NCBI GenBank assembly: GCA_021186555.1
Contig: JAJKFL010000003.1
Span: 41,932,408 to 41,996,407 of the forward strand
DNA length: 64,000 nucleotides
Source: Reticulitermes speratus
Taxonomy: Eukaryota; Arthropoda; Insecta; Blattodea; Rhinotermitidae
Direction of reading: 5' to 3'
Translations under genes and position numbers: made by a program
The notes under the pieces: generated by a model
Seen by the model: only the letters and a program-made list of their open reading frames with translations
Told to the model about the DNA's origin: nothing
Database searches by the model: none
Shown here: positions 34,681-47,096 of the stretch, one piece after another
Layout: each line of letters opens with the position of its first letter
How positions within the stretch are numbered: the first letter of the stretch is position 1

Positions 34681-37265
34681 AGTTGTTATTAATACTACTA
34701 CTGTTTTGCCTTTGTCAACTCCAACTGAAAATTAAGAACGGCGGAACATAATGTAACGTGCACCCAAGTGGACAACAATTTCTTTACGCTAATTATTAAA
34801 ACAGGCCTAATAGTACAACGTCCATTAAAATTTCAACCGGCACTTAAAAAAAACTCCATCGAAATTATCGACCCTCACTCTGCACTAAAGAACAGAGATA
34901 CATTTTGGGTCCCACCTCTAACACCCCAGCCAAGAAACACGGCAACTCCTATTGTGGGGGGTGGTGTTGAGGTATTTGCTGGCTGTCTGCTCCTGTAGCT
35001 AGTCCCATCGGTAAACCATCATTCTTTCTCTCCTCTGCCCTTTTCTGCTGTCCTCTTGTACTTCACCCCACACTGTTTCAGAGATTATGTCCCCAAGTGT
35101 ACATTTCTTTCAATCACAACTTCAGCTTTAATAGTCAGTTGTCGATTGATCTGTAACCCAGATGAAAAATAAATACTAATAGGCTATGTAAAATTTCGGT
35201 TAAAGCTGTTACTTCGTCATTATTACAACACGCTCAATTTCAGTTCATGTACGCCCAAGATTTTAATCCTCTAATGTACTTCATTTAAATTGACCTACAA
35301 ATAAAACAAACTGATGAAAAGTTAGGATACTGTACAATATTTTTCTCTTAATACATCCTCTAGCACTATACCAAGCCTTCGAAATAAAAAGTTAATGTCT
35401 CTGTAACGGGTACCATTTGATAATCTTCTAGTGATCCACCATAGGCCTAGACCTACTGCAATTTCACTGAATATACAAAATATTGCATCCTTATCTACGT
35501 TTTCCACATTGTCCCTCAATTTACACAACATTTTACATTAAATCAAGATTTGACCCAACCACAACCTCGCTCAATATGCACGCCATGAGCATGAAAGGCT
35601 GCTTCAGAAAGGAGCGGCATTACTACATGGAGATACCGGCCAAAGAACACAAATATGAACCTCTAACTGCTGCGAAACGAGACATCGCTTTCGGTAATGA
35701 CTGCAACCTGGCGGCAGTATTGTGAACTACAAGAATTGTATGCCATGTGGGGACAGAATAAGGACAGAAATTCAGCACAGGTTTCGTTATATAGGCGCTG
35801 ACATACAGCTCGGCAATTTATAATGCCTTCAGTAAAGGCATAAAGGGCAAATTCAAGAACGCTGTCCCAAATTCCTTCTTATTCTGCCTTCGATGTAGTC
35901 AACCACTAGGCGTACTAGTGACTCATCGGAAATATTTTTCCCCCTGCCTATGCGACGCCCCCGATATGTTACACTTACACGCCACAGTGGTTACAATAGA
36001 ACAGACTAATAAGCAGAGAATCCACTGTGCATTTCAAATACACTACCCCTCATGACGTTCGATTCGTCACGGGTACCGACTGCGTCATAAATAGAGCCAC
36101 TGGGATGTAAAATTCAGTGCGCATTGTGCCACTTCAATTTTATGGATGCCTAAATCCCACAGAGCACTGCGGTTAGTTATGTTCATTTTTACTCACAAAT
36201 CAAGTGCTTGTGTAAAAATGGTGTAATGTGTTTTATAGTGAATTCTATGATGTACCGACTCATGTAATGGCAATTACACGATGGACAATAAATGTTCCCT
36301 CACTGAACACCAAGAAGGAAAACAATTTTGAAATTATCGAAAGAACAGTATTACAGAGTTGCCAAATAACACTTTATTTAACCCCAAAAATCAGCAGTAA
36401 TTTACGTGTGGCCTGTTCCGTGCCTGACAATTTTTCAGCGGCTATGTAGATTAAAGTAAATATGCATGTAATAACATAGAACAAATTAAATAAATTTCTC
36501 ACGCACTCGGAACTATTGTAGGCTATGCCCTACCGGTACAGGATGTATTTTAAAGAAACAGTGGCATGGAGAAAAGATCATAACCAAGAGGTATAGAATT
36601 TTGTAAGCTTCACGAAGGCGATCAAGTAAATGCTGATTTAGGCACAGAGGAATCATGGCAGAAATTATGTATTTCATACGGAATTTCTCTTTCTTCGAAT
36701 ACTTCTCTTATTTACAGGGAATCAGTGGCATATAATCCAGTGTCCAAGAACATGACCTCTGAAGTAGGCTAACTCTAGAACCATGTGACTGATTTTCAAA
36801 GAAAAAAATCTACGGCATGATAAAACAGAACCCAACCCATCTCTGTATTTCTATTTAATTTCATGCCATCAGTAACATCAAAAGGGTTATTGTACCACCT
36901 TCGAATGTGCGAGAGAAAATAGTTCAATTTAATGTAGGAATCGACTTAGTTCTTCAAACATTTTTTGAAATTACAGGTTATTTTTTGTAAGAGGTATGAC
37001 AATTACACAGCGATCACGAACAAATATCCATAGATTATTAAGGCCTACCTGTTTGTTTCATGCTGACCGCCAATGAATGAATGGTACTTGGAAAGTAACC
37101 TTTCGTCTGAATGTAGCTTACATCTTGAATGAAGGCATATATGTTGGGGCTGTAATGTATTAACAATAAGACGTACATAGACGGTGAAAATCTCTGAAGT
37201 TATGGCTACTATAGGGCAAATTCTACTGGTAATCTGAATCTTGAATATTAGAAATTAGGCTGGGT
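34681..37265. other. Unassigned sequence
   Basis: About 2.6 kb without recognised features. Open frames are short and lack domains. Confidence 0.45.
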
Positions 37266-37278
37266 AATGGTAAACACT

Positions 37279-37510
37279 GCCGATCCCAGTGGCCGCTCGC
37301 TTACTAGGATCGTGGGTTCGAATCCCACCGGGGAATGGATGTCTGTCTCTTGTGAGTGTTGTGTGTTGTCAGGTAGAGATCTCTGCGACGAGCTCGTCAC
37401 TCGTCCAGAGGAGTCCTACCGACTGTGGTGTGTCTCAAATGTGTGCGATCATGAAACCTCGACGAAACGAGGAGGCCCAGGCCCATATAGGGCTGTCGAG
37501 CCATACAAAA
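37279..37510 (+). mobile_element. SINE family A copy lacking its A box, 13-bp TSD
   Basis: AATGGTAAACACT at 37266-37278 and 37511-37523 defines the insertion. Compared with 48137-48400, 28 bp are missing between two GGCCGC hexamers, fusing GTGGCCGC directly to TCGCTTAC and removing the A-box region. The B box GGGTTCGAATCCC is intact. The rest of the body and the A-rich end (CATACAAAAA) match the family. Confidence 0.93.
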
Positions 37511-37800
37511 AATGGTAAACACTCCTTGCTATGTAGAACTGGTGTGACGTCATTTGAAGGAGAGAGGAGACGGCCATGAAGAATGCCTGAGAATACAGTG
37601 GACTGAACCAGCAGTCGCGAACAGCTAAAAAGGTACAGTCTTCCAGCTTCGGGGTTGGGCGAGGAGCTAAAAACTCCTCATCGTAAAATCCCGAGAGTTA
37701 AAAAATATTACAGAAGGTCTATAGCCGGTTCCACTGGACCGGCCTTCTCAAAAGGGAGAAAACTGGCGGCCTGCTGTAAACACGGCAAAGAACCTTCGGC

Positions 37801-37870
37801 TTTCATAAAATATGGACGAATTTCTTGACTAGCTGAGAAACTGCCAGCTTCTCAGCAAGACTGTCTTTCA
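37801..37870 (+). mobile_element. LINE 3'-UTR-like fragment
   Basis: TTTCTTGACTAGCTGAGAAACTG and CAGCTTCTCAGCAAGA in pieces parallel the 3' UTR that follows the LINE ORF end at 50779-50840 (TTTCTGGACTAGCTGAGGAA, CAGCTTCTCAAGAAGA). The preceding TTTCATAAAA also matches the stop-codon neighbourhood there. No coding part is kept. Confidence 0.5.
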
Positions 37871-39663
37871 GAGACTGTACACACTTACGTGAAGTAGTGT
37901 CAAAAGTTTTCCTACAACGTCTTGTTTCGACTACACAGTCTAAGCTGCTGGTCAATAATGCAGCTTGGTATACTTTCAATAGAACACACAGTGAAACTAG
38001 GCCAGTGCGGTCGTAACCACGACGACGCTGATCTAACAAGTGGTTTGCAAAACAATCGTTTCTCTGGCAACGTCGTAACGATACTGCTCCACCCGAAACC
38101 TTCTTATTGGTTAGAAACGCCCTAGTTACGCCCACCGTAAACTCGTGCAACATCCAGAGGCGACGTTGCGATATTTCTCTGAAATATGAATTACGGGGCT
38201 TTTAGAATATGATACATTAATGTCTTAAGCTGATTCATTGTTACCAGTACCTCAGATAACATGTTTCAAACAATAACCTTACACTACACTCATGGGCATA
38301 GAAATCAACCCCTTTATTAATACTCCGACATGCATCTGTCCATCAGACCATCAGAGAACACAATTAAATACACGAGTTCTAATAAAAATAACAGATGATT
38401 ACATAAGCATTGAACATGTCCTGTATTGAGATAATCTAAAATTGTACTCGTGTTTTAATATGTATTGTTGTCTTACTTTATAATCTGTTTTGCGAACTCA
38501 TTGTTTAAGTGCAATTTGTGTTAAAAGTGATCGCCTAAGTAAAAATGTCAAATTAACATAGCTTACAAGTAAACAAACAAGTCAAATACTTCAATACTTA
38601 ATACGAAAATCCTCCACGCCATGCGTCTTAATTATGAATATTATACCAACTTCAAATATTTTAGGCTATCATATTCACATTTCAATTACAAGACAATATT
38701 TATTACAGCACAATCTGGTGACAATATTTTCGTTGTACGAGTATGCAGCAGTGACTGATTAGTAACTGCGAAGTCACCAGTTCAAGCTGACAGAAGACAC
38801 GTCTACAATCAACATTACAACAAACACAAGATCATTTGACTAATGAATGCGACCTAGAAACTAAGATCATAAAAACGGATGCGTTTAATACTGAGCATTT
38901 GATTGTATACAACACCACACAGTACGATAAACTTAATCACAAAATTGTGCTGTACGAAAAATGTGTGAAATATGGATGTGTATAATATTTAAAGTTGATG
39001 TAATGGATACACTTAATAGAGCTTATATATGTATATAGGCCTATGTATATATAGGCCTATATATATCATCCTAGCATACATTGAAAATTTTAATGTCTTC
39101 TTCTTACATACAGCTTTAAGTGGATATTTCAATAAAGCAATTACTTCAATTCAAACAGATCTAAATTAAGCTACAGATTTGTAAAAAAAAAAAATGTAAA
39201 CAGAGAATATATACATTCAATTACAAGCACACAATTTTACAGCAGCTTAATAAGGACACAATGTGATGTAAACCTTTACTGGTTTCATCATAACTCATGT
39301 AATTATCACACTGACGTTGGTCTGACATAAACGTCACAGTACACACATTAATGAAGGGGCTCTCACTTATACCGATGAGTGTACTTTGATGGTTACAATT
39401 TGGAACACTTTCTATGAATATCAGTCGTAGTAAAACAAACAAATGAAAGTTACACAACACAGAACGCATTCTCTTTGGCCTGCTACTTCCTTTCAATACA
39501 GTTCAACGCTAGTGCAAAATAAATCAATTAATATTTTAAGTAATATGTGAAATGAATGAAAGCCAAAGGGACTTACTTGAAGAATTTCTACATTCACATT
39601 TCGTCTCCCTCATTCTCATTTCATATTCTCTGAATACAGAGCCGACATATTTGTTATGAAATT
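37871..39663. other. Unassigned sequence with a local palindrome
   Basis: At 39023-39066, TATATAGGCCTATGTATATATAGGCCTATATA forms (in parts) nested AGGCCT-centred dyads. Short poly(A) at 39183-39194. Nothing else recognised. Confidence 0.5.
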
Positions 39664-39886
39664 ATATTTACTGTTACCAATGGTACAGTCTTAACCAGCA
39701 CTTCACTTATAATACGTAATTAGGCTACAGATTTCAGATCTTCCTCTTACCAAATGTATAGAGTTTTTAATTTTCATAACTTTCTGTCATTGCCTGATGA
39801 TGGCTCTTTGAGCTGAAATCTGTAGCCTAATTACGTATTATAAGTGAAGTGCTGGTTAAGACTGTACCATTGGTAACAGTAAATAT
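39664..39886. repeat. Perfect 74-bp inverted repeat (223-bp hairpin)
   Basis: 39664-39737 and 39813-39886 are exact reverse complements over 74 bp (outer end ATATTTACTGTTACC, inner end GGCTACAGATTTCAG), separated by 75 bp. The loop side of the right arm carries CTGATGA, T, GGCTC-TTT-GAGCT, GAAA (39794-39818), so the stem-loop motif straddles the arm boundary. Perfect identity suggests recent origin or ongoing arm-to-arm correction. Confidence 0.95.
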
Positions 39887-41491
39887 ACTTTTTTATCTGC
39901 ATACCAACGGGGATGTCTAATATTAAAAAAACATTTATTATGAGATAGTCTAGTGGGCATTTTTCGTGTGAAACGTTTAAAAGAAGTTATTATTACTACT
40001 TTACAGTTACTACAGTATGTTGTTGCTGAATAAGCCATTCTGAAATGGGTTGGTCGATGTGTGTGACTAAATTTTCTAATACAATCAGATGCCCTTGTCC
40101 CTTGAAGGCGTGTTAGACCAGGGCAGGAAAATATCAGTATATAAGACAGCTGGCATGAGAAAGATGCAGATAACTGCGTAATTAGGAGCTTCATTACGTA
40201 CACCTTGCACATATTAGTAGAAGGATGACGAATACAGGCTAAGCAGAATGAAACAGAAGGAACTATAGATCCACCGTTATTTGGGACGATAAAATAGTGA
40301 TGAAACGACCTGAAATACCTAGGCATAAATGGGGGTGGGGGACATCGCAATACTTTTTGAAAGAATTTCTCAAGTAAGTAAATGACTGTTGCTTGTAAGT
40401 AAGGACTCATCAGTGGTACTTGGTCCAACTTACGGTAATAGGCCCAGGGAGCAGTATGCCTAAACGCCTAAAGTAGTGTCACTCTCTGTTTAAGGTAACT
40501 TGCAGGGCTAAGCAGATCACTGCTGTGTTAGTGATTTAAGAAGACGTGCAAGCCGCAATAGAACAATGTGTGTTGATCAGAAATAAAATAATATGGGTTG
40601 GCTTCAACACTCTGAGGACTGAAATTAAACTAAGCTGCCGTAAAAAAAGTCGGTTTCTGCCTCACAGAAAACAAAACTCCATCACTTCTACCAAGACCAG
40701 TCAACCGTTATATTTTGAGAAATTTATGAGTTTCGGTTGCGAGACTCGTAAAAAACAAACAGACTTGTACTGTGTGGGCAGAATGCTGGGGTTTGTTTTA
40801 AATGTTACAGCAGGTGAAAGCCTGCAGACAATTGCCACTGGGGCTTTAAACAGTTAACCAGGGCGACTGCTCTGCCGACGACAGGGGTGTAGCCCACATT
40901 TAGCTTGCATGTTCCAAATAAATTTTTGTCGTACATCAAAGCCATTATCTCATCTCGCTGTTTCACAGACACAATTTAAGCCGAGAAAGAAAGGTATTAA
41001 AAAATTAATTCATCACCACTAATATGAAAGGTTCATTCTTAACAGAACATAAAAATGATACTGATAACAACAGCGAGTGATTAAATTATTTGAGCGGGAG
41101 GGAGACCTTCCTTCCCCCCTTGTTCTCCATCTTTTGTCCTCTTGTCTCCTACTCCTTTTCTTCATCAACTCCTCGTCATTAATCACCACATTTCACGTCT
41201 ACCCCTCCACCTTACACACAAGTCACGTGACCCCGTATAAACCTCAAGTCCGACACCAAGCCGGCAGTACAAAATAGGCATTTGGCACCTTATTTGGTTC
41301 TTATGACGTGGTCCACAGTCGGTGCTCGGGAACAGCGTAATAAGATTCGTGCTCATAAATGGCGAAGAGTTTATGCTCGGCCAAGCGATTATCAGCTTTC
41401 TAAAAACACCACTGCACTGAGTTAGTCAAATTAGACACGTGTATCAATATTTACATCGGTTTTTGAGGCTCGGAAAGTAACAGGCATTCGG
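39887..41491. other. Unassigned sequence
   Basis: A 190-codon minus frame (39856-40428) overlaps the hairpin arm and has no recognisable domain. I do not call it a gene. Confidence 0.45.
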
Positions 41492-41492
41492 A

Positions 41493-41509
41493 CCCCCCCC
41501 CCCCCCCCC
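41493..41509 (+). repeat. Poly(C) tract, 17 bp
   Basis: Uninterrupted run of C. Length in the read may be unreliable because homopolymers are error-prone. Confidence 0.9.
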
Positions 41510-42090
41510 TGTAACAGACCAGCAAGTAGAGATCACTAGACATCCCACTTTGTGTTAAATTTCTCTTCCCCACTAATGGGCTTACCCACTCTAAAAATGT
41601 CTTACTCTTTAAAATACAGGCTGTGTGTGAGTTAAGGCCCATATGCTCCTTCTGAAATAGTACTAATCCTCAACTAACCCTTAAGCATCTACACGGTTTA
41701 TGAGCAGAAATTCTTCAAATTACTGACAACTCTTCATTCAATAAATTAAGCACATTTTTATGTTGTATTACTAGCTATTGAAACTAACAAATTATTAAAC
41801 TTTGTTGTGTTAAAAGTTAGTGGTCCATGTAGGCCTACGCAGTAATTTATCTCCAGAGGGACCTAACGTTGATAAACTACTATAGCAGTTATTACAATCC
41901 GTGTCACTACATACTTAGTTCTTTGTTTCCAGACAAATGTAAGCGCAAATTAGAACCTACTGCACAGTCATTATTTTATCTGACAAATATCGTGTTTAAC
42001 TTCCTACCGCTATTGCATCGCAAGTGTGGGCGGTCGAATGCATGGGCTGTTTTAATACGATAACAGATCCGACATGACGATATTTTTCAG

Positions 42091-42842
42091 GTAAAGTAAT
42101 TGCCCGATATCTGACAGTATTTGCCAGTAAAGTAATTGCCCGATATCTGACAGTACTTGCCAGTAAAGTAACTGCCTGATATCTGACAGTACTTGCCAGT
42201 AAAGTAATTGCCCGATATCTGACAGTACTTGCCAGTAAAGTAATTTCCCGATATCTGATAGTACTTGCCAGTAAAGTAATTGCCCGATATCTGACAGTAC
42301 TTGCCAGTAAAGTAATTTCCCGATATCTGACAGTACTTGCCAGTAAAGTAATTGTCCGATATCTGACAGTACTTGCCAGTAAAGTAATTGCCCGATATCT
42401 GACAGTACTTGCCAATAAAGTAATTGCCCGATATCTGACAGTACTTGCCAGTAAAGTAATTGTGCGATATCTGACAGTACTTGCCAATAAAGTAATTGCC
42501 CGATATCTGACAGTACTTGCCAGTAAAGTAATTGCCCGATATCTGACAGTACTTGCGCAATAAAGTAATTGCCCGATATCTGAAAGTACTTGCCAGTAAA
42601 GTAATTGCCCGATATCTGACAGTACTTGCCAATAAAGTAATTGCCCGATATCTGACAGTACTTGCCAGTAAAGTAATTGCCCGATATCTGACAGTACTTG
42701 CCAATAAAGTAATTGCCCGATATCTGACAGTACTTGCCAGTAAAGTAATTGCCCGATATCTGACAGTACTTGCCAATAAAGTAATTGCCCGATATCTGAC
42801 AGTACTTGCCAGTAAAGTAATTGTCCGATATCTGACAGTACC
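42091..42842 (+). repeat. 36-bp minisatellite, about 21 copies, with 72-bp higher-order period
   Basis: The unit is CAGTAAAGTAATTGCC, CGATATCTGACAG, TACTTGC. The left half varies irregularly (TTTCCC, TTGTCC, TTGTGC), whereas the right half alternates CAGTAAAG and CAATAAAG, giving a 72-bp dimer period. One unit near 42557 has an extra base (TTGCGCAATAAAG). Because 36 is divisible by three, frames stay open on both strands. The single-base insertion is where the long minus frame changes register. Confidence 0.97.
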
Positions 42843-42957
42843 CTTTCATATGACATACGCTAACGTCACTCCACGTCTGTATTCAATTAAAAATTTTATA
42901 CGATCTTAATACAGATGGATCTTTAGAAAACGGACTGTAAGGGTGTGGTCCGAATTC
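42843..42957. other. Flank of the minisatellite
   Basis: Single-copy-looking sequence; nothing recognised. Confidence 0.4.
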
Positions 42958-43060
42958 ATTTGGCCCAGTGGTCAAATGGCGCGCTCTTACGGACATGGTA
43001 ACGATCCTTCGAGTTCCATAAAAGGTTTCTAATTTCTTGACCAACTGGGGATATGCTAAG
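42958..43060 (+). mobile_element. Possible degenerate tRNA-like SINE head
   Basis: GGCCCAGTGGTCAAATGGCG followed by ACGATCCTTCGAGTTCC has the spacing of an A box and a decayed B box. No body or duplication supports it. The GAGTTCCATAAAA and TTTCTTGACCAACT stretches also weakly resemble the LINE 3' UTR at 50760-50800. Confidence 0.3.
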
Positions 43061-44189
43061 GTCCCCAAGCAGGGCTCTCATCCTAGAAGTTAGATAATGC
43101 GAAAGAATGAGGAGCAGTGTTTTAATCAAATGTGAATTCATAACGTCCTTTTTTCCTACAAATAAATTATATTTACAATCCAAAGGTAGCCTCAGGACTT
43201 GTCTTCGTAAATAATGCGCAGGGATTTTATAACATAATTTAGTGGTGTGCTGAAAATACAACATCGGAAACTCGCGCACCTCTAGAAATTATTTAGAACC
43301 TACAGATTTACAGCCGTGTACTCAAATAATCTTTCCCCTTAGGCCACTTCTCCGCAAAGCGCCCGCTATGCACCTTCATTTGTTAGCCCGGAGTGACAAG
43401 CTATTACTGATGATGTGAACAAGGGACTGCTACATGACCACTAACACATATCACATACCAACTCCGCCATTTGTAATCCTCGCACGACTAAGGACGCTCT
43501 GCCACAATTAACACGATACTACTGACTCACAGGAACATCGGGACGGCTCTACTGTCCAGACATGGCCCTACTCAATATATCAGTCCAGAGGCTTCTAGCA
43601 CGTTTTTGTTTAACGTCACACTACGAAATTAATGAGTCTTTATCAGGCGATTTCATGAGAATGGGGTACGAATTTTCGAGAATATAAACTGGAGTGCCAG
43701 TTATTTCCATATTCACATAGCAAAACCGAAATGTTCTGAAATTTGTTGAACCACTTGGTTGCTTCTTATTAGAAATAAATATTTGTACGCAGGTTTTATT
43801 TCCAAAGTCGATTTAAATAAAGAAAAAACAGACTAAAATAGCCGTAATACGAGATAAATCTTTAAAATTGCTTCCAGTTGTGAAATCAAGTTTAATTCGC
43901 ATCACTTAACGTGTTGGTAAAACTCTTACTTCTAAGCTTAGAGAAAGATCACTTGCCTGTTTCAACATGACATGTGTTCCTACATTTTCTATCTGCATTT
44001 CTACTGCAAAAGCATTAATAAAAACATATCTCTATTGGTAAAATTGTAAGAACCCGAGTTAGGATACTCACACATATAGAGAGACTTCCACAAAAGTTCA
44101 ATTAAGCCTGAAGATTTTGTCTTAATTTAATTCTAACCAAAGAAAAATTAAAATGTTTTAAAAAGTTTGTGTCTTTCGTTCTCTTCTCT
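43061..44189. other. Unassigned sequence
   Basis: No feature recognised. Confidence 0.45.
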
Positions 44190-44365
44190 TCTTCTTCCTT
44201 AACATCACAGCCCGGGGTGGGCCTTAGCTTCCTCGACAATTCGCCTCCATCTTTCCATCCGAGGCTCATCATGAGGTTTCGTAACACATGTTTTTTCCGA
44301 GATAGGGTTGTTGGCCCTATGCTCAACCCCCACCCTGGAGGACCGGGTTTGTATGTGTCTTTCAT
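44190..44365 (-). repeat. Possible dispersed repeat fragment
   Basis: A GC-richer block in AT-rich surroundings, reading on minus CCAGGGTGGGGGTTGAGC ... GATGGAGGCGAATTGTCG ... CCCACCCCGGGCTGTGATG. The layout resembles untranslated parts of insect LINEs that end in a GATGATG-type tail, but nothing else in this window pairs with it. Confidence 0.35.
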
Positions 44366-46420
44366 TCCTCAACTTAAATCGGTCCCGTAATTTGAGTACT
44401 TTACTAGCAGATGAGTAAAAGAGAAATTCTAATATTATAGATAAAAAATTGCGGCGACGGAATAAACACTGGCCCGATGGGACGTCAAGAGGACTTCAGT
44501 GTGAACATGCAACACTAATTCCCTGAAGTTATAGCACATGTCCACCCGATGTTGATTAAAATAAATAAATTAATAATTAATTAATACATAAATAAATAGC
44601 AACAGTACTTAGCGAAGTCCTACAAGTCATCAAATCTTTCACAGTGTAGGAACACATATCAGCACATTAATTAAAGTTCTGGGACTATTACGTCTATAAA
44701 TGTATAAGAAGACACACTCTCAAAACTGATAAAATTATGGATTTCAGTATTTATATTTTGTGAACCAAATCATCACATATATTTACACAGCTGCGCATTA
44801 ATATTTCTGAGTGAAATCCACACCTTCATCGATGTGCTTCAATGTGCTACACGATGTCATATATGAAACAGTAATTTCGATATCCACCGCATATTAATCA
44901 CAACATAAACTGTGCAGAGACAGGCGGCCACGATTTTATTGGATAATCATGTTAAAAGGTAGGACAAGATGAACATAGTGCACCTGCCCACTTTAGCGAC
45001 AGAGATAGCTGTAAATTGTACGTTGTGAATTGGTACGAATGGTACCTTCAAGTATCAGTTTTGTATGTACATCTCGATGCTAATCACGGTTTATGGTATC
45101 ATCCGCTTGCAACACATCAGAAGGTTTTGCGAAGCAGTGTCTAAAAAATCGCAATTGGTCTTCTAAAGTGGATACTAACAGCCAATTACCATTACACATT
45201 AGTCTGCATAATATAACAATGAGTAGGCCTAGGCTATATTTTTCTCCTACATAAAATTAAAGATAGAATTTGAACACAGATATACATGGTAATAATTTGT
45301 TTTGCTAATAACTTACAAAGCCATCTCCTTCCAGTAAATGAAAAACAAAGCGCAGACTGCAGAAATTTTCGCTTAATCAACAATAAAGTTATTGTTATAA
45401 AAATCCACTCGTGTGGAAATAAAATAACAACGAACCGAGGGGTAAGGTACAAACGAAATGAAAGCATACCTTTTGTCTCCGGACATAAGCAAAGATATAT
45501 CGTTCGTTCTATATCGTTCGAAGTTTTATTTTATTTTCGCGTAATATTACAAACCAGCGATAAAAAAAAATTGTCTGCCTTTGCATGAAAGCGTTCATCT
45601 AGCAGGCATTCACTGAATACAATCCATCTCTTTCTCTCCACTAAAACAGGGACGTTTACCCCTCTTTTCTTCCTTGTTGATGGAGGACTGGGGGGAATTG
45701 AGTTGCCGCTGGAAAAAATAGGAGAGCAGGAGCGAGTTTCAGGGTGGTGCCGCCCTGACTGTTCAAACAACACAGGGGCTGTGCAGCAGTGCAAGGGGGA
45801 GGGACAGTGGTCAATGGACAGATTTTAATTACATCACAGATCCTCTTCGCAACCCAGCTCTCACTCTCTGCCACTATCCCGATTCAAAATTTTGTACCAG
45901 AATAAACCCAACTTTACCAGCACAACATGTGCTCAGAAGATTTCTAAAACATACTCGTAATCTGTAATAATTTTGTATACGGCTGCTTCTATGTCATTTG
46001 AGAAATCTAAACGGACTGCAGAGTCTCAAAGTCTCCATCATTTATCAGTGAGAGAACATGTGCTTCATGCCACATTCAAAATGCATTTCTTCGGTCTTTG
46101 TAAGTAAATGATTATACAGAACTCAAAATAACGGGTCTCAACAGTTCAGGTGTGAGTCTAATTAGAAAACCCGAATTTGAAGAACAATGAGCAAATAGCA
46201 ACATCAATACAATGTGTCGCTACTTATCTGTTCAGCTGATCAAAGGCAGATAATCAGCCTGCACAGGAATGTTTAGACTACAAGCAAGACAGGCATGGTA
46301 CAGAAGTTGCCGCCGCAGCAAGGCGATCACTACTTCTGCACTGAATATGTGCCTATCACCTTTAGGTGAGACATCGCGTTGTGATGAAGATACACGAAGG
46401 AAAGGGGGTGAAGGCTGTCA
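44366..46420. other. Unassigned sequence
   Basis: About 2 kb with no recognised feature. Includes an ATTAATTAATA-rich patch near 44565-44600. Confidence 0.45.
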
Positions 46421-46648
46421 ATCACAACTAAGTTTTGTGTCGTATTATTATACATAACTTTAATGCGACATGTTTCGGCTTAAGTACAAGTATATACCAA
46501 CAAGAACAAGACCAACGGTTTAATGTCACTTACATAATAGCTTTTATGTGGTATTTTAATCTCGCCTGATGATGGCTTTGTATACTGAAGCCGTAACATG
46601 TTGCATTAAAGTTACGTATAATAATATAACACAAAACTTAGTTGTGAC
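46421..46648. repeat. Inverted-repeat hairpin element, 61-bp arms
   Basis: Arms 46421-46481 and 46588-46648 are reverse complements with 6 mismatches (shared blocks ACAACTAAGTTTTGTGT, TAACTTTAATGC, ACATGTT). The loop carries CTGATGA at 46566-46572 followed by T and a GGCTT/AAGCC stem that runs into the right arm. The left arm read on minus gives AAGCC, GAAA, CATGTC, GC, that is an ACATGT palindrome with a GTC triplet. Confidence 0.9.
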
Positions 46649-47096
46649 TAACGGCCTTCGCCCATTTACTTTATGTGTGAACCAATTTTACAATACGGTT
46701 CTTTGCAAGATAACTCGCTATTTTCTTAAATACCTACCTGTCTTTGAAAATCGTTCGATATTTGTTATTATTATCTGGTCTACAGTTACTCAGTATTCCT
46801 CGAAATATTGTCGTTTAAACTTAAAAATTAATGTAATATAGAAAAACGTACTATATATTTCTATGTATTCCAGGTTGGATATGGTTTCCCTTTAAATCCA
46901 TCGTCTCAGCTGCTCCAGACTAGTTTGATGATTATGATGCAAACATAGAAACAACTATGATAATATTTAAACTTACACCTTCACTGCGCGTGATTTAGCA
47001 GTATTCCGCTCTGGTTACCACAATATACCGGACGACAACTGTGTGAATAAAATAGTGAAGTTTTACACTTAATATACCAAGGGCAATACAGGTTTT
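46649..47096. other. Unassigned sequence
   Basis: No feature recognised before the minisatellite. Confidence 0.45.

Noticed and set aside
37803-38153. 116-codon minus frame as a gene
   Set aside because: Overlaps the LINE 3'-UTR-like fragment at 37801-37870, with no domain recognised.
39856-40428. 190-codon minus frame
   Set aside because: Runs into the arm of the 39664 hairpin, has no recognisable domain, and has no sign of codon constraint visible by eye.
42091-42842. CRISPR-like array (36-bp repeats)
   Set aside because: Repeats are contiguous with no spacers, and the surroundings are an insect genome. The same applies to the 40- and 63-bp arrays.
41996-42856. Minus-strand open frames of 286, 265 and 229 codons and a 118-codon plus frame
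   Set aside because: They run through the 36-bp minisatellite. A 12-codon unit lacking stops stays open in several frames on both strands, and the frame register changes at a single-base insertion.
42958-43060. A further copy of the LINE 3' UTR seen at 50779
   Set aside because: Similarity is limited to GAGTTCCATAAAA and a loose TTTCTTGACCAACT. A decayed tRNA-like head explains the first part at least as well.
44102-44390. Overlapping 87- and 73-codon frames on opposite strands
   Set aside because: They coincide with a GC-richer dispersed-repeat candidate. Neither strand shows a protein family.
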